Shown piece by piece: positions 1-8,500 of a stretch of DNA of 64,000 nt. The translations under genes were made by a program, and so were the position numbers. The notes beneath the pieces are model-generated. The model searched no databases. It saw only the letters and a list, made by a program, of their open reading frames with translations, and was not told the origin of the DNA. The stretch is taken from positions 62,001-126,000 of the forward strand of contig NZ_BJYY01000015.1 in the NCBI RefSeq assembly GCF_007991755.1, read 5' to 3'. Source of the DNA: Cellulomonas aerilata (lineage in GTDB: Bacteria > Actinomycetota > Actinomycetes > Actinomycetales > Cellulomonadaceae). Within the stretch, counting starts at the first letter, position 1; each line of letters begins with the position of its first letter.

Positions 1-2
1 GC

Positions 3-701
3 CTCGCCTCGCCGAGCGCGGGCCACCCGTTCGGCTACGACTTCCAGGGGTGCGACATCTACGCGCGCACCATCTACGGAGCCCGCGCGTCGGTCGCGGT
101 CGGGGTGCTGGCCACGATCGCCGTCGTCCTCATCGGCGGGCTCGTCGGCGCGGTGGCCGGCTTCTTCGGCGGCTGGTTCGACGCCGTGCTCTCGCGGATC
201 ACCGACATCTTCTTCGCGATCCCGTTCGTGCTGGCCGCCATCGTGATCATGCAGATGTTCCGGGAGAACCGGAACGTCATCACGGTCGTCCTCGTCATCA
301 CGACGTTCGGCTGGCCGCAGCTCGCCCGCATCACGCGCGGCGCGGTGATGAGCGTGAAGAACGCGGACTTCATCACCGCCGCCAAGGCGCTCGGTGCCTC
401 CCGCGTGACCACCCTGGCCCGGCACGTGATGCCGAACGCCGCCGCACCGATCATCGTGACGGCCACCGTCGCGCTCGGGACCTTCATCGTCGCCGAGGCG
501 ACGCTGTCGTTCCTCGGCATCGGCCTGCCGCCGGAGATCACCTCGTGGGGCGCCGACATCGCCAAGGCGCAGCGCAGCCTGCGCAGCCAGCCCTCCGTGC
601 TGTTCTACCCGGCCGGGGCGCTCGCCCTGACCGTGCTCAGCTTCATCATGATGGGTGACGCCGTGCGCGACGCCCTCGACCCGAAGGCGCGCAAGCGATG
701 A
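3..701 (+). CDS. Peptide-type ABC transporter permease (DppC/OppC branch), 5'-truncated
   Basis: The frame is open from the left edge, so the N-terminus lies outside the window. The product is the second inner-membrane permease of an oligopeptide or dipeptide ABC importer. Near the edge the segment HPFGYDFQGCDIYARTIYGA matches the periplasmic stretch that precedes the transporter domain in DppC proteins. Several hydrophobic helices follow, and the EAA-loop equivalent AKALGASRVTTLARHVMPN, which contacts the ATPase, is intact. The stop overlaps the start of the ATPase gene (ATGA), so the two are translationally coupled. The substrate cannot be told from sequence. Confidence 0.9.
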   Translation, partial: LASPSAGHPFGYDFQGCDIYARTIYGARASVAVGVLATIAVVLIGGLVGAVAGFFGGWFDAVLSRITDIFFAIPFVLAAIVIMQMFRENRNVITVVLVITTFGWPQLARITRGAVMSVKNADFITAAKALGASRVTTLARHVMPNAAAPIIVTATVALGTFIVAEATLSFLGIGLPPEITSWGADIAKAQRSLRSQPSVLFYPAGALALTVLSFIMMGDAVRDALDPKARKR

Positions 702-2452
702 GCCACCCCATCACGGCCACCACGGCGACCGGTGCGCCCGCCCGGTCGCACGGCGACACCCCGCTGCTGCAGATCCGGGACCTGGACGTCGCGTTCACCA
801 CCGCCAACGGCACCGTCCCGGCGGTGCGCGGCGCGAACCTCACGGTGTACCCGGGGCAGACGGTCGCCATCGTCGGGGAGTCCGGCTCGGGCAAGTCCAC
901 GACGGCGCACGCGATCATCGACCTGCTGCCCGGCACCGGGAAGGTCACCGGCGGGTCCATCGTCTTCGACGGCCAGGACATCACGCACACCGGCCGCCGG
1001 GAGATGGTCGCGATCCGCGGCAAGCAGATCGGGCTGGTCCCGCAGGACCCTATGTCCAACCTCAACCCGGTGTGGAAGATCGGCTACCAGGTCAAGGAGG
1101 CGCTGAAGGCCAACGGCATCGCCACCGGCTCCGCCGCCGACGCGCGGGTCGCCGAGCTCCTCGCCGAGGCCGGCCTGCCGGACGCCGAGCGCCGGGCCAA
1201 GCAGTACCCCCACGAGTTCTCCGGCGGCATGCGCCAGCGCGCGCTGATCGCCATCGGGCTGGCCGCGCGGCCCAAGCTGCTCATCGCCGACGAGCCGACG
1301 TCGGCCCTGGACGTCACCGTCCAGCGCACCATCCTCGACCACCTGCAGGGCCTGACCGAGGAGCTCGGCACCGCGGTCCTGTTCATCACGCACGACCTCG
1401 GCCTGGCCGCCGAGCGCGCCGAGCACCTCGTGGTCATGTACCGCGGGCAGGTCGTGGAGTCCGGACCCGCGCGCCAGATCCTGTCCGCCCCGCGCCACCC
1501 CTACACCCAGCGCCTGGTCGCCTCGGCGCCGTCGCTGGCGTCCCGGCGCATCCAGAGCGCCAAGGAGCGCGGCCTGGAGTCCGCCGAGCTGCTCGCGACC
1601 ACGCACGGCGACGGCATCAGCCCGACGCGCGACGTGGTCGTCGAGGTCGAGCACCTGACGAAGGTCTTCACGCTGCGTGGCGGTCGCCCCGGGTCGGCCA
1701 AGGACTTCAAGGCCGTGGACGACGTGTCGTTCTCCATCAAGCGCGGCACGACCATGGCGCTGGTGGGGGAGTCGGGGTCGGGCAAGTCGACCGTCGCCAA
1801 CGTCGTGCTGAACCTGCTGGAGCCCACCTCCGGCACGGTCCGCTTCGACGGGACGGACCTGGCCGGCCTGGGCGCCAAGGAGCTCTTCGCGTTCCGCCGC
1901 CGGGTGCAGCCGATCTTCCAGAACCCCTACGGGTCGCTGGACCCGATGTACTCCATCTTCCGGACCATCGAGGAGCCGCTGCGCACCCACCGCATCGGCG
2001 ACCGCCGCTCCCGGGAGAAGAAGGTCCGTGAGCTGCTCGACATGGTCGCGCTGCCCCAGACGACGATGCGGCGCTACCCCAACGAGCTGTCCGGCGGACA
2101 GCGCCAGCGCATCGCCATCGCGCGCGCGCTCGCGCTGGAGCCCGAGGTGATCGTCTGCGACGAGGCCGTCTCGGCGCTGGACGTCCTCGTCCAGGCGCAG
2201 ATCCTCACGCTGCTCAACGACCTGCAGGCCGAGCTGGGGCTGAGCTACCTGTTCATCACGCACGACCTGGCCGTCGTCCGGCAGATCGCGGACGAGGTCT
2301 GCGTCATGAGGTCGGGACGCGTCGTGGAGGCGGCGACCACCGACGAGGTGTTCGACGACCCGCGCGAGGCGTACACGCGCGAGCTGCTCGCCGCGATCCC
2401 GGGCGCCCACCTCGAGGTCTTCGGGACCCCGGGCGAGGGCCTGAGCGCCTGA
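698..2452 (+). CDS. Peptide-type ABC transporter, two ATPase domains in one chain (DppD-DppF fusion)
   Basis: This 584-residue protein carries two complete nucleotide-binding domains, the arrangement common in actinobacterial peptide importers. Each half has a Walker A (GESGSGKST), an ABC signature (FSGGMRQR in the first, LSGGQRQR in the second), a Walker B ending in DE and a switch histidine (FITHDL). The C-terminal oligopeptide-transporter extension (RHPYTQRLVAS) after the first domain is typical of DppD. The start overlaps the permease stop. It would energise uptake through the permease pair encoded at and beyond the left edge. A long hairpin follows, so this is probably the last gene of the operon. 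Confidence 0.93.
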   Translation: MSHPITATTATGAPARSHGDTPLLQIRDLDVAFTTANGTVPAVRGANLTVYPGQTVAIVGESGSGKSTTAHAIIDLLPGTGKVTGGSIVFDGQDITHTGRREMVAIRGKQIGLVPQDPMSNLNPVWKIGYQVKEALKANGIATGSAADARVAELLAEAGLPDAERRAKQYPHEFSGGMRQRALIAIGLAARPKLLIADEPTSALDVTVQRTILDHLQGLTEELGTAVLFITHDLGLAAERAEHLVVMYRGQVVESGPARQILSAPRHPYTQRLVASAPSLASRRIQSAKERGLESAELLATTHGDGISPTRDVVVEVEHLTKVFTLRGGRPGSAKDFKAVDDVSFSIKRGTTMALVGESGSGKSTVANVVLNLLEPTSGTVRFDGTDLAGLGAKELFAFRRRVQPIFQNPYGSLDPMYSIFRTIEEPLRTHRIGDRRSREKKVRELLDMVALPQTTMRRYPNELSGGQRQRIAIARALALEPEVIVCDEAVSALDVLVQAQILTLLNDLQAELGLSYLFITHDLAVVRQIADEVCVMRSGRVVEAATTDEVFDDPREAYTRELLAAIPGAHLEVFGTPGEGLSA

Positions 2453-2461
2453 CCCGCGGCC

Positions 2462-2503
2462 CGTCGGCCCCCGTCGCACCCGTCCGGTGCGCGGGGGCCG
2501 ACG
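2462..2503 (+). terminator. Long hairpin after ABC transporter operon
   Basis: An outer 12-bp stem (CGTCGGCCCCCG with CGGGGGCCGACG) continues, after one bulged base, into a 6-bp inner stem (CGCACC with GGTGCG) and a 5-base loop. It begins 10 bases after the ATPase stop. There is no U-tract, as usual for high-GC actinomycetes. Confidence 0.75.
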
Positions 2504-2564
2504 TCGTCCTGCCCCCGCGCAGGTGCGAGTGACCCACGTCATCGCGGGGTTCGAGGGCGGCGGG

Positions 2565-2570
2565 TAGAAT
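2565..2570 (+). promoter_or_regulatory. Predicted -10 of typA
   Basis: TAGAAT is the best -10 hexamer in the gap. It would give a transcript start near 2577 and a leader of about 57 bases. No convincing -35 was seen. Confidence 0.45.
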
Positions 2571-2633
2571 CGAGGGCAGTGCGCCCCACCTGACGCGGCG
2601 CGGCCTCTCCCCTCTTCCGAAATGAGTCCCCCC

Positions 2634-4544
2634 ATGTCTGTGCGCTCCGACCTGCGCAACGTCGCGATCGTCGCTCACGTCGACCACGGCAAGACCACCC
2701 TCGTCGACGCGATGCTGCACCAGTCCGGCGCGTTCGGCTCCCACGCGCACGTCGACGAGCGGGCGATGGACTCCGGTGACCTCGAGCGCGAGAAGGGCAT
2801 CACGATCCTCGCGAAGAACACCGCGATCCACTACGCGGGTCCCGCTGCCATCGCGGCCGGTGAGCCCGACGGCATCACCATCAACGTCATCGACACCCCC
2901 GGCCACGCTGACTTCGGCGGCGAGGTCGAGCGCGGCCTGTCCATGGTCGACGGCGTCGTCCTGCTCGTGGACGCCAGCGAGGGCCCGCTGCCGCAGACCC
3001 GCTTCGTGCTGCGCAAGGCGCTCGTCGCCAAGCTGCCGGTGATCCTGGTCGTCAACAAGGTCGACCGCCCCGACTCCCGGATCGAGGAGGTCGTCGCCGA
3101 GTCGACCGACCTGCTCCTCGGCCTGGCGAGCGACCTGCACGAGGACGTCCCGGACCTGGACCTCGACGCGATCCTCGACGTCCCGGTCGTCTACGCCGCC
3201 GCGAAGGCCGGTCGGGCGTCGGTCAACCAGCCCGCCGACGGCGGCCTGCCCGACAGCGAGGACCTCGAGCCGCTGTTCGCCACGATCCTCGAGAAGATCC
3301 CGGCGCCGACGTACGAGGAGGGCGCGCCGCTGCAGGCGCACGTCACCAACCTCGACGCCTCGCCGTTCCTCGGGCGCCTGGCGCTGCTGCGCGTCTTCAA
3401 CGGCGAGATCCGCAAGGGCCAGACCGTCGCCTGGGCGCGTGCCGACGGCTCGATGCAGAACGTCAAGATCACCGAGCTGCTGGAGACCAAGGCGCTGGAC
3501 CGCGTCCCCACGGAGTCCGCGGGCCCCGGCGACATCGTCGCCGTCGCCGGCATCGCCGACATCACCATCGGCGAGACCCTGACGGACCCGGACGACCCGC
3601 GTCCTCTGCCGCTCATCACCGTCGACGACCCCGCCATCTCCATGACCATCGGGATCAACACCTCCCCGCTGGCCGGCAAGGGCGGCAAGGGTCACAAGGT
3701 CACCGCCCGCCAGGTGAAGGACCGCCTGGACAAGGAGCTCATCGGCAACGTGTCGCTGCGCGTCCTGCCGACCGAGCGTCCCGACGCCTGGGAGGTCCAG
3801 GGCCGTGGCGAGCTCGCGCTGGCGATCCTCGTCGAGCAGATGCGCCGTGAGGGCTTCGAGCTGACCGTCGGCAAGCCGCAGGTCGTCACGCGGACGATCG
3901 ACGGCAAGACCCACGAGCCGATGGAGCGCATGACCATCGACGTCCCCGAGGAGTACCTCGGCGCCGTCACCCAGCTGCTGGCCCAGCGCAAGGGCCGCAT
4001 GGAGACGATGTCGAACCACGGCACCGGCTGGGTCCGCATGGAGTTCATGGTCCCGGCGCGTGGCCTCATCGGCTTCCGCACCCGGTTCCTCACCGACACC
4101 CGCGGCACCGGCATCGCGTCGTCCATCGCCGAGGGCTACGAGCCGTGGGCCGGCCCGATCGAGACCCGCGTCAACGGCTCGCTCGTGGCGGACCGCTCGG
4201 GCGTCGTGACCCCGTTCGCCATGATCAACCTGCAGGAGCGCGGGTCGTTCTTCGTCGACCCCACGCAGGAGGTCTACGAGGGCATGATCGTCGGCGAGAA
4301 CTCCCGCAACGAGGACATGGACGTCAACATCACCAAGGAGAAGAAGCTCACGAACATGCGCGCTGCCTCCAGCGACACGTTCGAGAACCTCGTCCCGCCG
4401 CGTCACCTCACCCTGGAGGAGTCCCTCGAGTTCGCCCGCGAGGACGAGTGCTGCGAGGTGACCCCCGAGGTCGTCCGCATCCGCAAGGTGGTCCTCGACC
4501 AGTCCGAGCGTGCCCGGATGTTCGCCCGCGCCAAGCGCGCCTGA
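2634..4544 (+). CDS. typA: Ribosome-associated GTPase TypA/BipA
   Basis: This is a translational GTPase of the EF-G/LepA class that binds the ribosome and affects assembly and stress responses. The G1 motif AHVDHGKTT lies near residue 15, the switch II motif DTPGHADFGGEVER near 85 and NKVD near 140. Domain II, EF-G-like domains III and V (around residues 400-490) and the C-terminal TypA domain follow. The length, 636 residues, is normal. The ATG at 2634 was chosen over an in-frame ATG at 2622 because the homologous N-terminus is (M)SVRSDLRNVAIVAHVDH. No clear Shine-Dalgarno precedes either. The gene stands alone between two hairpins. Confidence 0.96.
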   Translation: MSVRSDLRNVAIVAHVDHGKTTLVDAMLHQSGAFGSHAHVDERAMDSGDLEREKGITILAKNTAIHYAGPAAIAAGEPDGITINVIDTPGHADFGGEVERGLSMVDGVVLLVDASEGPLPQTRFVLRKALVAKLPVILVVNKVDRPDSRIEEVVAESTDLLLGLASDLHEDVPDLDLDAILDVPVVYAAAKAGRASVNQPADGGLPDSEDLEPLFATILEKIPAPTYEEGAPLQAHVTNLDASPFLGRLALLRVFNGEIRKGQTVAWARADGSMQNVKITELLETKALDRVPTESAGPGDIVAVAGIADITIGETLTDPDDPRPLPLITVDDPAISMTIGINTSPLAGKGGKGHKVTARQVKDRLDKELIGNVSLRVLPTERPDAWEVQGRGELALAILVEQMRREGFELTVGKPQVVTRTIDGKTHEPMERMTIDVPEEYLGAVTQLLAQRKGRMETMSNHGTGWVRMEFMVPARGLIGFRTRFLTDTRGTGIASSIAEGYEPWAGPIETRVNGSLVADRSGVVTPFAMINLQERGSFFVDPTQEVYEGMIVGENSRNEDMDVNITKEKKLTNMRAASSDTFENLVPPRHLTLEESLEFAREDECCEVTPEVVRIRKVVLDQSERARMFARAKRA

Positions 4545-4599
4545 CACCACGGGCGCCGACGGGCCACCGCCCGTCCGGTGACCGCCGCACCGCACGACC

Positions 4600-4631
4600 A
4601 CGGCAGCCGTCCCTCAGGGGGCGGCTGCCGT
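4600..4631 (+). terminator. Hairpin terminator after typA
   Basis: A 10-bp stem (ACGGCAGCCG with CGGCTGCCGT) has a 12-base loop and lies 55 bases after the typA stop. Confidence 0.7.
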
Positions 4632-4713
4632 CGTCGTCACCGAGGCCGTCGTCGGCCCGGTGGTCACGGTCGGCCCGGGTCGTGGCGCCGCCGGACGGCC
4701 CCGGTGCGGCCGG

Positions 4714-4719
4714 TAGCGT
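4714..4719 (+). promoter_or_regulatory. -10 of a leaderless start
   Basis: TAGCGT ends 6 bases before the ATG at 4726, so transcription should begin at or next to the start codon. Confidence 0.5.
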
Positions 4720-4725
4720 GGGCGC

Positions 4726-5094
4726 ATGGCTTCCAGCGGCACCCGGCGCGTCGGGCGATGGGTCGGCGCGCTCGCGCTGGGCGTCCTGATCGGCACGATC
4801 GGCACGGTCCTGCACCGCTCGGCGCCGCCCTGGGGCATGGCGCTGTGCCTCGCGGCGGTGCTCAGCTCGACGGTCCTGGTCCGGGCCTGGGCCGGTCTGC
4901 CGGCCGTCGCCTGCTACGCGGTCGGGTGGCTGGTCGCCGTGCAGGTGCTGTCCCTCAGCGGTCCGGGCGGCGACGTGCTGGTCCCGGCGGGGGACCGGCT
5001 GGGCTACGTGTGGGGACTGGGCGGGATGGTCGTCGTCGGCGTCGCGGTGTTCCTGCCCACGCGCTGGTTCCGCGACGCCCCGACGCCGGCATGA
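4726..5094 (+). CDS. Small four-helix membrane protein (DUF6113-like)
   Basis: The 122-residue protein is almost entirely hydrophobic, with about four membrane helices: residues 9-27, 31-52, 55-75 and 90-108. No catalytic motif is visible. Small proteins of this size and helix pattern are annotated as DUF6113 in actinomycetes and often lie near typA; that assignment is from memory and unverified. The start has no Shine-Dalgarno but has a -10 hexamer six bases upstream. Its stop overlaps the next start (ATGA), which couples it to the flavin reductase gene. Function is unknown. Confidence 0.7.
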   Translation: MASSGTRRVGRWVGALALGVLIGTIGTVLHRSAPPWGMALCLAAVLSSTVLVRAWAGLPAVACYAVGWLVAVQVLSLSGPGGDVLVPAGDRLGYVWGLGGMVVVGVAVFLPTRWFRDAPTPA

Positions 5095-5603
5095 CCGGGC
5101 CGTCGCACCCGCTGCCGCTCGCCGACCCGGACGCGTTCCGCGCCGCCATCGGACGCCTGCCGGCGGGCGTCGCGGTCGTCGCGCTGCAGTGGCGGGGCGT
5201 CGACCACGCGATGACGGCGAGCGCCGTGGCGTCGGTCTCGCTGGAGCCGCCGCTCGTGCTGTTCTGCGTGCACGAGGACGCCCGGTTCCGCGAGGCGCTG
5301 GACCACGTCGACCGGTGGGCGCTGAGCGTCCTGGCGGACACCGCCGCGCCGGTCGCGGACTGGCTCGCCTCGCCCGGCCGGCCCGCGGTCGGCCAGCTCA
5401 CCCGGGTGCCGCACACCCGGGGGGCCGTCAGCGGGGCGGCGCTGGTCGACGACGCGGCCGCCTGGTTCGAGTGCCGGACGTCGGCGATCCACCGCGCCGG
5501 GGACCACGACATCGTCGTCGGAGAGGTGCTCGCCGTGGCGCAGGGCCGGCCCGACGCGGGTGGGGTCGCGCACCTGCGGGGCCGGATGCGTCCCGTCCGC
5601 TGA
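5091..5603 (+). CDS. Flavin reductase-like, FMN-binding split-barrel protein
   Basis: The 170-residue protein has the flavin-reductase fold of two-component monooxygenases: RAAIGRLPAGVAVVAL at the N-terminus, the FMN-contact segment MTASAVASVSLEPPLVLFCV near residues 41-60, and the conserved C-terminal E-C-x5-H-x2-GDHDIVVGEV block near residues 124-145. Members reduce FMN or FAD with NAD(P)H. No oxygenase partner is encoded beside it, so its client enzyme is unknown. The ATG was chosen because it overlaps the previous stop. A hairpin follows five bases after the stop. Confidence 0.85.
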   Translation: MTGPSHPLPLADPDAFRAAIGRLPAGVAVVALQWRGVDHAMTASAVASVSLEPPLVLFCVHEDARFREALDHVDRWALSVLADTAAPVADWLASPGRPAVGQLTRVPHTRGAVSGAALVDDAAAWFECRTSAIHRAGDHDIVVGEVLAVAQGRPDAGGVAHLRGRMRPVR

Positions 5604-5607
5604 GGGG

Positions 5608-5629
5608 CGGGCACCCGGACCGGTGCCCG
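5608..5629 (+). terminator. Hairpin terminator
   Basis: An 8-bp stem (CGGGCACC with GGTGCCCG) with a 6-base loop follows immediately after the flavin reductase stop. Confidence 0.6.
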
Positions 5630-5668
5630 ACCCGCGGGGCGCCGGACCGGGCCCAGGGGTGCACCGCC

Positions 5669-5674
5669 TAGAAT
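5669..5674 (+). promoter_or_regulatory. Predicted -10 of the VanW gene
   Basis: TAGAAT lies 42 bases before the start codon. It would give a short leader that includes the GAGGGAG Shine-Dalgarno. Confidence 0.45.
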
Positions 5675-5716
5675 CGTCCGGGCGGTGGGTGCCGCTGGGT
5701 GCACGAGGGAGACGGC

Positions 5717-7687
5717 ATGGCCGAGATGACACGCCGGGACGATCCGCGCGGACGGGACGACGCCGGCTCGGCCGGCCGGCCCGCGGATGCCTCGGACGTG
5801 CGTCCCGCCGGGACCGACGCGACCGTGGTGATGCCGCCGGTCGGCGACGGGCCCCTCGGCAGCCGGACCGGCGAGCCCTCGACGACCGCCGGTGCGCCGT
5901 GGGCGCCGACCGGCACGGGCCACGAGCGCACGGCCGAGCAGCCCGGCACCGGCGGCCCGCACGACCCGGACGACCCCGACGCGTCGCCGCTGGCGGTCTT
6001 CGAGCCGGACGAGCGCCGCCGCCGGTGGCCCCGCGTCGTGGCGACCGGCGTCGGGGTGCTCGTCGTGCTCGGCGGCGGGTACGTCGGCGCCTCCTGGGCC
6101 CTGGCCGACGTCGTGCCCCGCGGCACCACGGTCGCCGGCGTCGACGTCGGCGGGATGGGACGCGACGACGCGCTCGCGGCTCTGGAGTCCGGTCTGAGCT
6201 CGCGCGCAGGAGACGACGTCCCGGTCGCGGCCAACGGGCGGACCACCTCCGTCCCGCCGGCCGCCGCCGGGCTCAGCCTGGACGCCGCCGCCACCGTCGA
6301 CGGGCTCACGGGGTTCGACCTGCAGCCCGGTCGCCTGTGGACGCACCTGGTCGGCAACGGGGAGGTGCGACCCGCCGTCGACGTGGACGACGCCGCACTC
6401 ACCGCGGCGGTGACCGGTGTCGCGGAGACCCTGGTCTCCCCGCCCGTGGACGGCGGTGTGGTGTTCGCCGACGGCGGCGCGCACGTCACCCCGGCGGCCG
6501 AGGGCTCGGCGGTCGACGAGGCCGGTGCGGCCGACGTGCTCCGCGACGACTGGCTGACCGGCGAGCGACCGCTCGAGCTGCCGACCAGCTCGCTCGAGCC
6601 CGACATCACCCAGGCCGAGGCCGAGACGGCGCTCACCACGCTCGGGGAGCCGTTCGCGGCGGCCCCGGTCGTCGTCGCGGTGGCCGACCGGACCGTCGAG
6701 CTGCCGGTCGACGTGCTCACCTCGCTGGCGAGCTTCGTGCCGCAGGACTCCGAGCTGCGGCTCGCCGTCGACGGCCCGCGCCTCGTGCAGGAGGTCCTCG
6801 CACGCACCACGAACCTGCTGACGGCGTCGTCGGACGCCCGCTTCGAGTTCGTGAACGACGCGCCGGTCATCGTCCCGGGGACCCCGGGCACCACGCTGGA
6901 CCCGACCGCGCTCGCGGACGCCGTCGTGGCCGCGGGCACCGGCCAGGACCGCACCGCGCGCGTCGACCTGGTCACCAGCGACCCGGCGCAGTCGACCCAG
7001 AGGCTCGAGTCGCTGGGCGTCAAGGAGGTCGTCTCGGAGTTCTCCACGCCGCTGACAAACGAGCCGGACCGGACGGAGAACCTGCGGGTCGGGGCGTCCA
7101 AGGTCACCGGCCGACTGGTCCTGCCCGGCGAGGTCTTCAGCCTGACGGAGGCGCTCGGGCCGGTCACCGCGGAGGCCGGGTTCAACAACGCGACGGTCAT
7201 CGTCAACGGCGAGCACGTGCCCGGCATCGGCGGCGGCCTCTCGCAGATGGCCACCACCACGTACAACGCCGGCTTCTTCGCGGGCTTCGAGGACGTGGAG
7301 CACCAGCCGCACTCGGAGTGGTTCGCGCGGTACCCCGAAGGCCGGGAGTCGACCCTGTACACCGGCGTGATCGACATGAAGTTCAGGAACACCTCGCCGT
7401 ACGGCGCGCTCCTGCAGTCGTGGGTCGCCGACGGCCGGCTGCACGTGCGGATCTGGGGCACGAAGCACTTCACGGTCGAGACGTCGACCAGCCCCCGGTC
7501 GGCCGTCGTGCGGCCGACGACCGTCCACTCCTCCTCGCCCACCTGCATCCCGCAGTCCGCCGGCAACCCCGGCTTCCAGGTCACCGTGACGCGGCGCGTG
7601 CTGCTCGCGGGCGTCGAGCAGAGCACCACGTCGGACACGTGGCGCTACAAGCCCCAGAACGCGGTGGTCTGCGACCCGCCGCAGTGA
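5717..7687 (+). CDS. VanW-family cell-wall protein with YoaR-like domains, membrane-anchored
   Basis: This 656-residue protein begins with about 95 residues of disordered, charged sequence in the cytoplasm. One membrane helix (about residues 103-125) follows, then a large extracytoplasmic part. Residues about 130-430 contain two YoaR-like putative peptidoglycan-binding repeats (GTTVAGVDVGGM marks the first). Residues about 434-590 form the VanW domain (LRVGASKVTGRLVLPGEVFS, GGGLSQMATTTYNA). VanW proteins lie in glycopeptide-resistance clusters, but their biochemical role is unknown. No vancomycin-resistance genes are nearby, so a general wall function is more likely. The ATG at 5717 has GAGGGAG seven bases upstream. 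Confidence 0.88.
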   Translation: MAEMTRRDDPRGRDDAGSAGRPADASDVRPAGTDATVVMPPVGDGPLGSRTGEPSTTAGAPWAPTGTGHERTAEQPGTGGPHDPDDPDASPLAVFEPDERRRRWPRVVATGVGVLVVLGGGYVGASWALADVVPRGTTVAGVDVGGMGRDDALAALESGLSSRAGDDVPVAANGRTTSVPPAAAGLSLDAAATVDGLTGFDLQPGRLWTHLVGNGEVRPAVDVDDAALTAAVTGVAETLVSPPVDGGVVFADGGAHVTPAAEGSAVDEAGAADVLRDDWLTGERPLELPTSSLEPDITQAEAETALTTLGEPFAAAPVVVAVADRTVELPVDVLTSLASFVPQDSELRLAVDGPRLVQEVLARTTNLLTASSDARFEFVNDAPVIVPGTPGTTLDPTALADAVVAAGTGQDRTARVDLVTSDPAQSTQRLESLGVKEVVSEFSTPLTNEPDRTENLRVGASKVTGRLVLPGEVFSLTEALGPVTAEAGFNNATVIVNGEHVPGIGGGLSQMATTTYNAGFFAGFEDVEHQPHSEWFARYPEGRESTLYTGVIDMKFRNTSPYGALLQSWVADGRLHVRIWGTKHFTVETSTSPRSAVVRPTTVHSSSPTCIPQSAGNPGFQVTVTRRVLLAGVEQSTTSDTWRYKPQNAVVCDPPQ

Positions 7688-7718
7688 CGGACGGCCCGCT
7701 CGCGCCCGCCGGGCCGGC

Positions 7719-7994
7719 TCATCGGGCGGGTCGGCGGGCCGGCGCCGGCGGGACGCGCTTGGTGAGCACGATGTCGTCGGCGTCCACCCGGACCGGCCCG
7801 CGGCGGGTCGCCACGAGCATGCCGGTCGCGTCGACCTCGAGCAGGTCGCCCAGGACGTCGCCGAGCCCGCCCTCGGGCAGGGACCGGCGCACCACGACCC
7901 GTGCGCCCACCGGCCAGCCGGTCCACACCGGCGCCCGACCCGGCCCACACACGGGACCGCCCCCGGGCCCGGTCACGCCCGGCCCGCGGCGCAC
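7719..7994 (-). CDS. Stand-alone SH3-like domain protein (N-terminal domain of Rv0428c-type acetyltransferases)
   Basis: The 91-residue product has one compact beta-rich domain: VGARVVVRRSL, GDVLGDLLEVDATGMLVAT, RRGPVRVDADDIVLTKRVPP. This resembles the SH3-like domain that precedes a GNAT domain in Rv0428c-type acetyltransferases. No acetyltransferase domain follows before the stop or in the 31 bases before the convergent VanW gene. The exact start is uncertain: the first 25 residues are Gly/Pro-rich, and a GTG just before WTGWPVGARV is possible. It is divergent from fdxA. It may be a natural single-domain gene or the remnant of a longer one. Confidence 0.55.
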   Translation of the reverse strand: MRRGPGVTGPGGGPVCGPGRAPVWTGWPVGARVVVRRSLPEGGLGDVLGDLLEVDATGMLVATRRGPVRVDADDIVLTKRVPPAPARRPAR

Positions 7995-8149
7995 TGAGCG
8001 TCCCGCAGGCCCGGGGCGCGCCGGCCTGCACGGCCGATCGTGGCCCGGGTCACGTCCGTCCCGGTGGGGGCTTGGCTCACGAGGTGGATACTAGGAGCCG
8101 TCGGAGAGGGGCGGCGTCGTCGCCCGGACGGGGCACTGGAGGACTGACC

Positions 8150-8476
8150 GTGACGTATGTGATCGCCCAGCCTTGCGTGGACGTCAAGGACAAGGCGTGC
8201 ATCGAGGAGTGCCCCGTGGACTGCATCTACGAGGGCAAGCGGTCGCTGTACATCCACCCCGACGAGTGCGTGGACTGCGGTGCCTGCGAGCCGGTCTGCC
8301 CGGTCGAGGCGATCTACTACGAGGACGACGTCCCGTCGCAGTGGTCCGAGTACTACAAGGCGAACGTCGAGTTCTTCGACGACCTGGGCTCCCCGGGCGG
8401 CGCCGCGAAGATGGGCGAGATCCCCAAGGACCACCCGATCATCGCGACCCTGCCGCTGCAGGTCGTCACCGACTGA
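8150..8476 (+). CDS. fdxA: Seven-iron ferredoxin (3Fe-4S/4Fe-4S)
   Basis: A small cytoplasmic electron carrier of 108 residues, nearly identical in its N-terminal half to actinobacterial FdxA. Cysteines 9, 17, 21 and 25 and the second run 40, 43, 46 and 50 (CVDCGACEPVC) are the ligand set for one 3Fe-4S and one 4Fe-4S cluster. The C-terminal helical extension (SQWSEYYKANVEFFDDLGSP) is the usual one. The GTG start is decided by GGAGGA six bases upstream. dapC follows after 24 bases, so the two are probably co-transcribed, as in mycobacteria. Confidence 0.96.
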   Translation: MTYVIAQPCVDVKDKACIEECPVDCIYEGKRSLYIHPDECVDCGACEPVCPVEAIYYEDDVPSQWSEYYKANVEFFDDLGSPGGAAKMGEIPKDHPIIATLPLQVVTD

Positions 8477-8500
8477 CCCGCCCGGGCGCCACCACCGGAC

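Noticed and set aside
2622-2634. ATG at 2622 as typA start
   Set aside because: It adds four residues not found in homologues, and has no better ribosome binding site than 2634.
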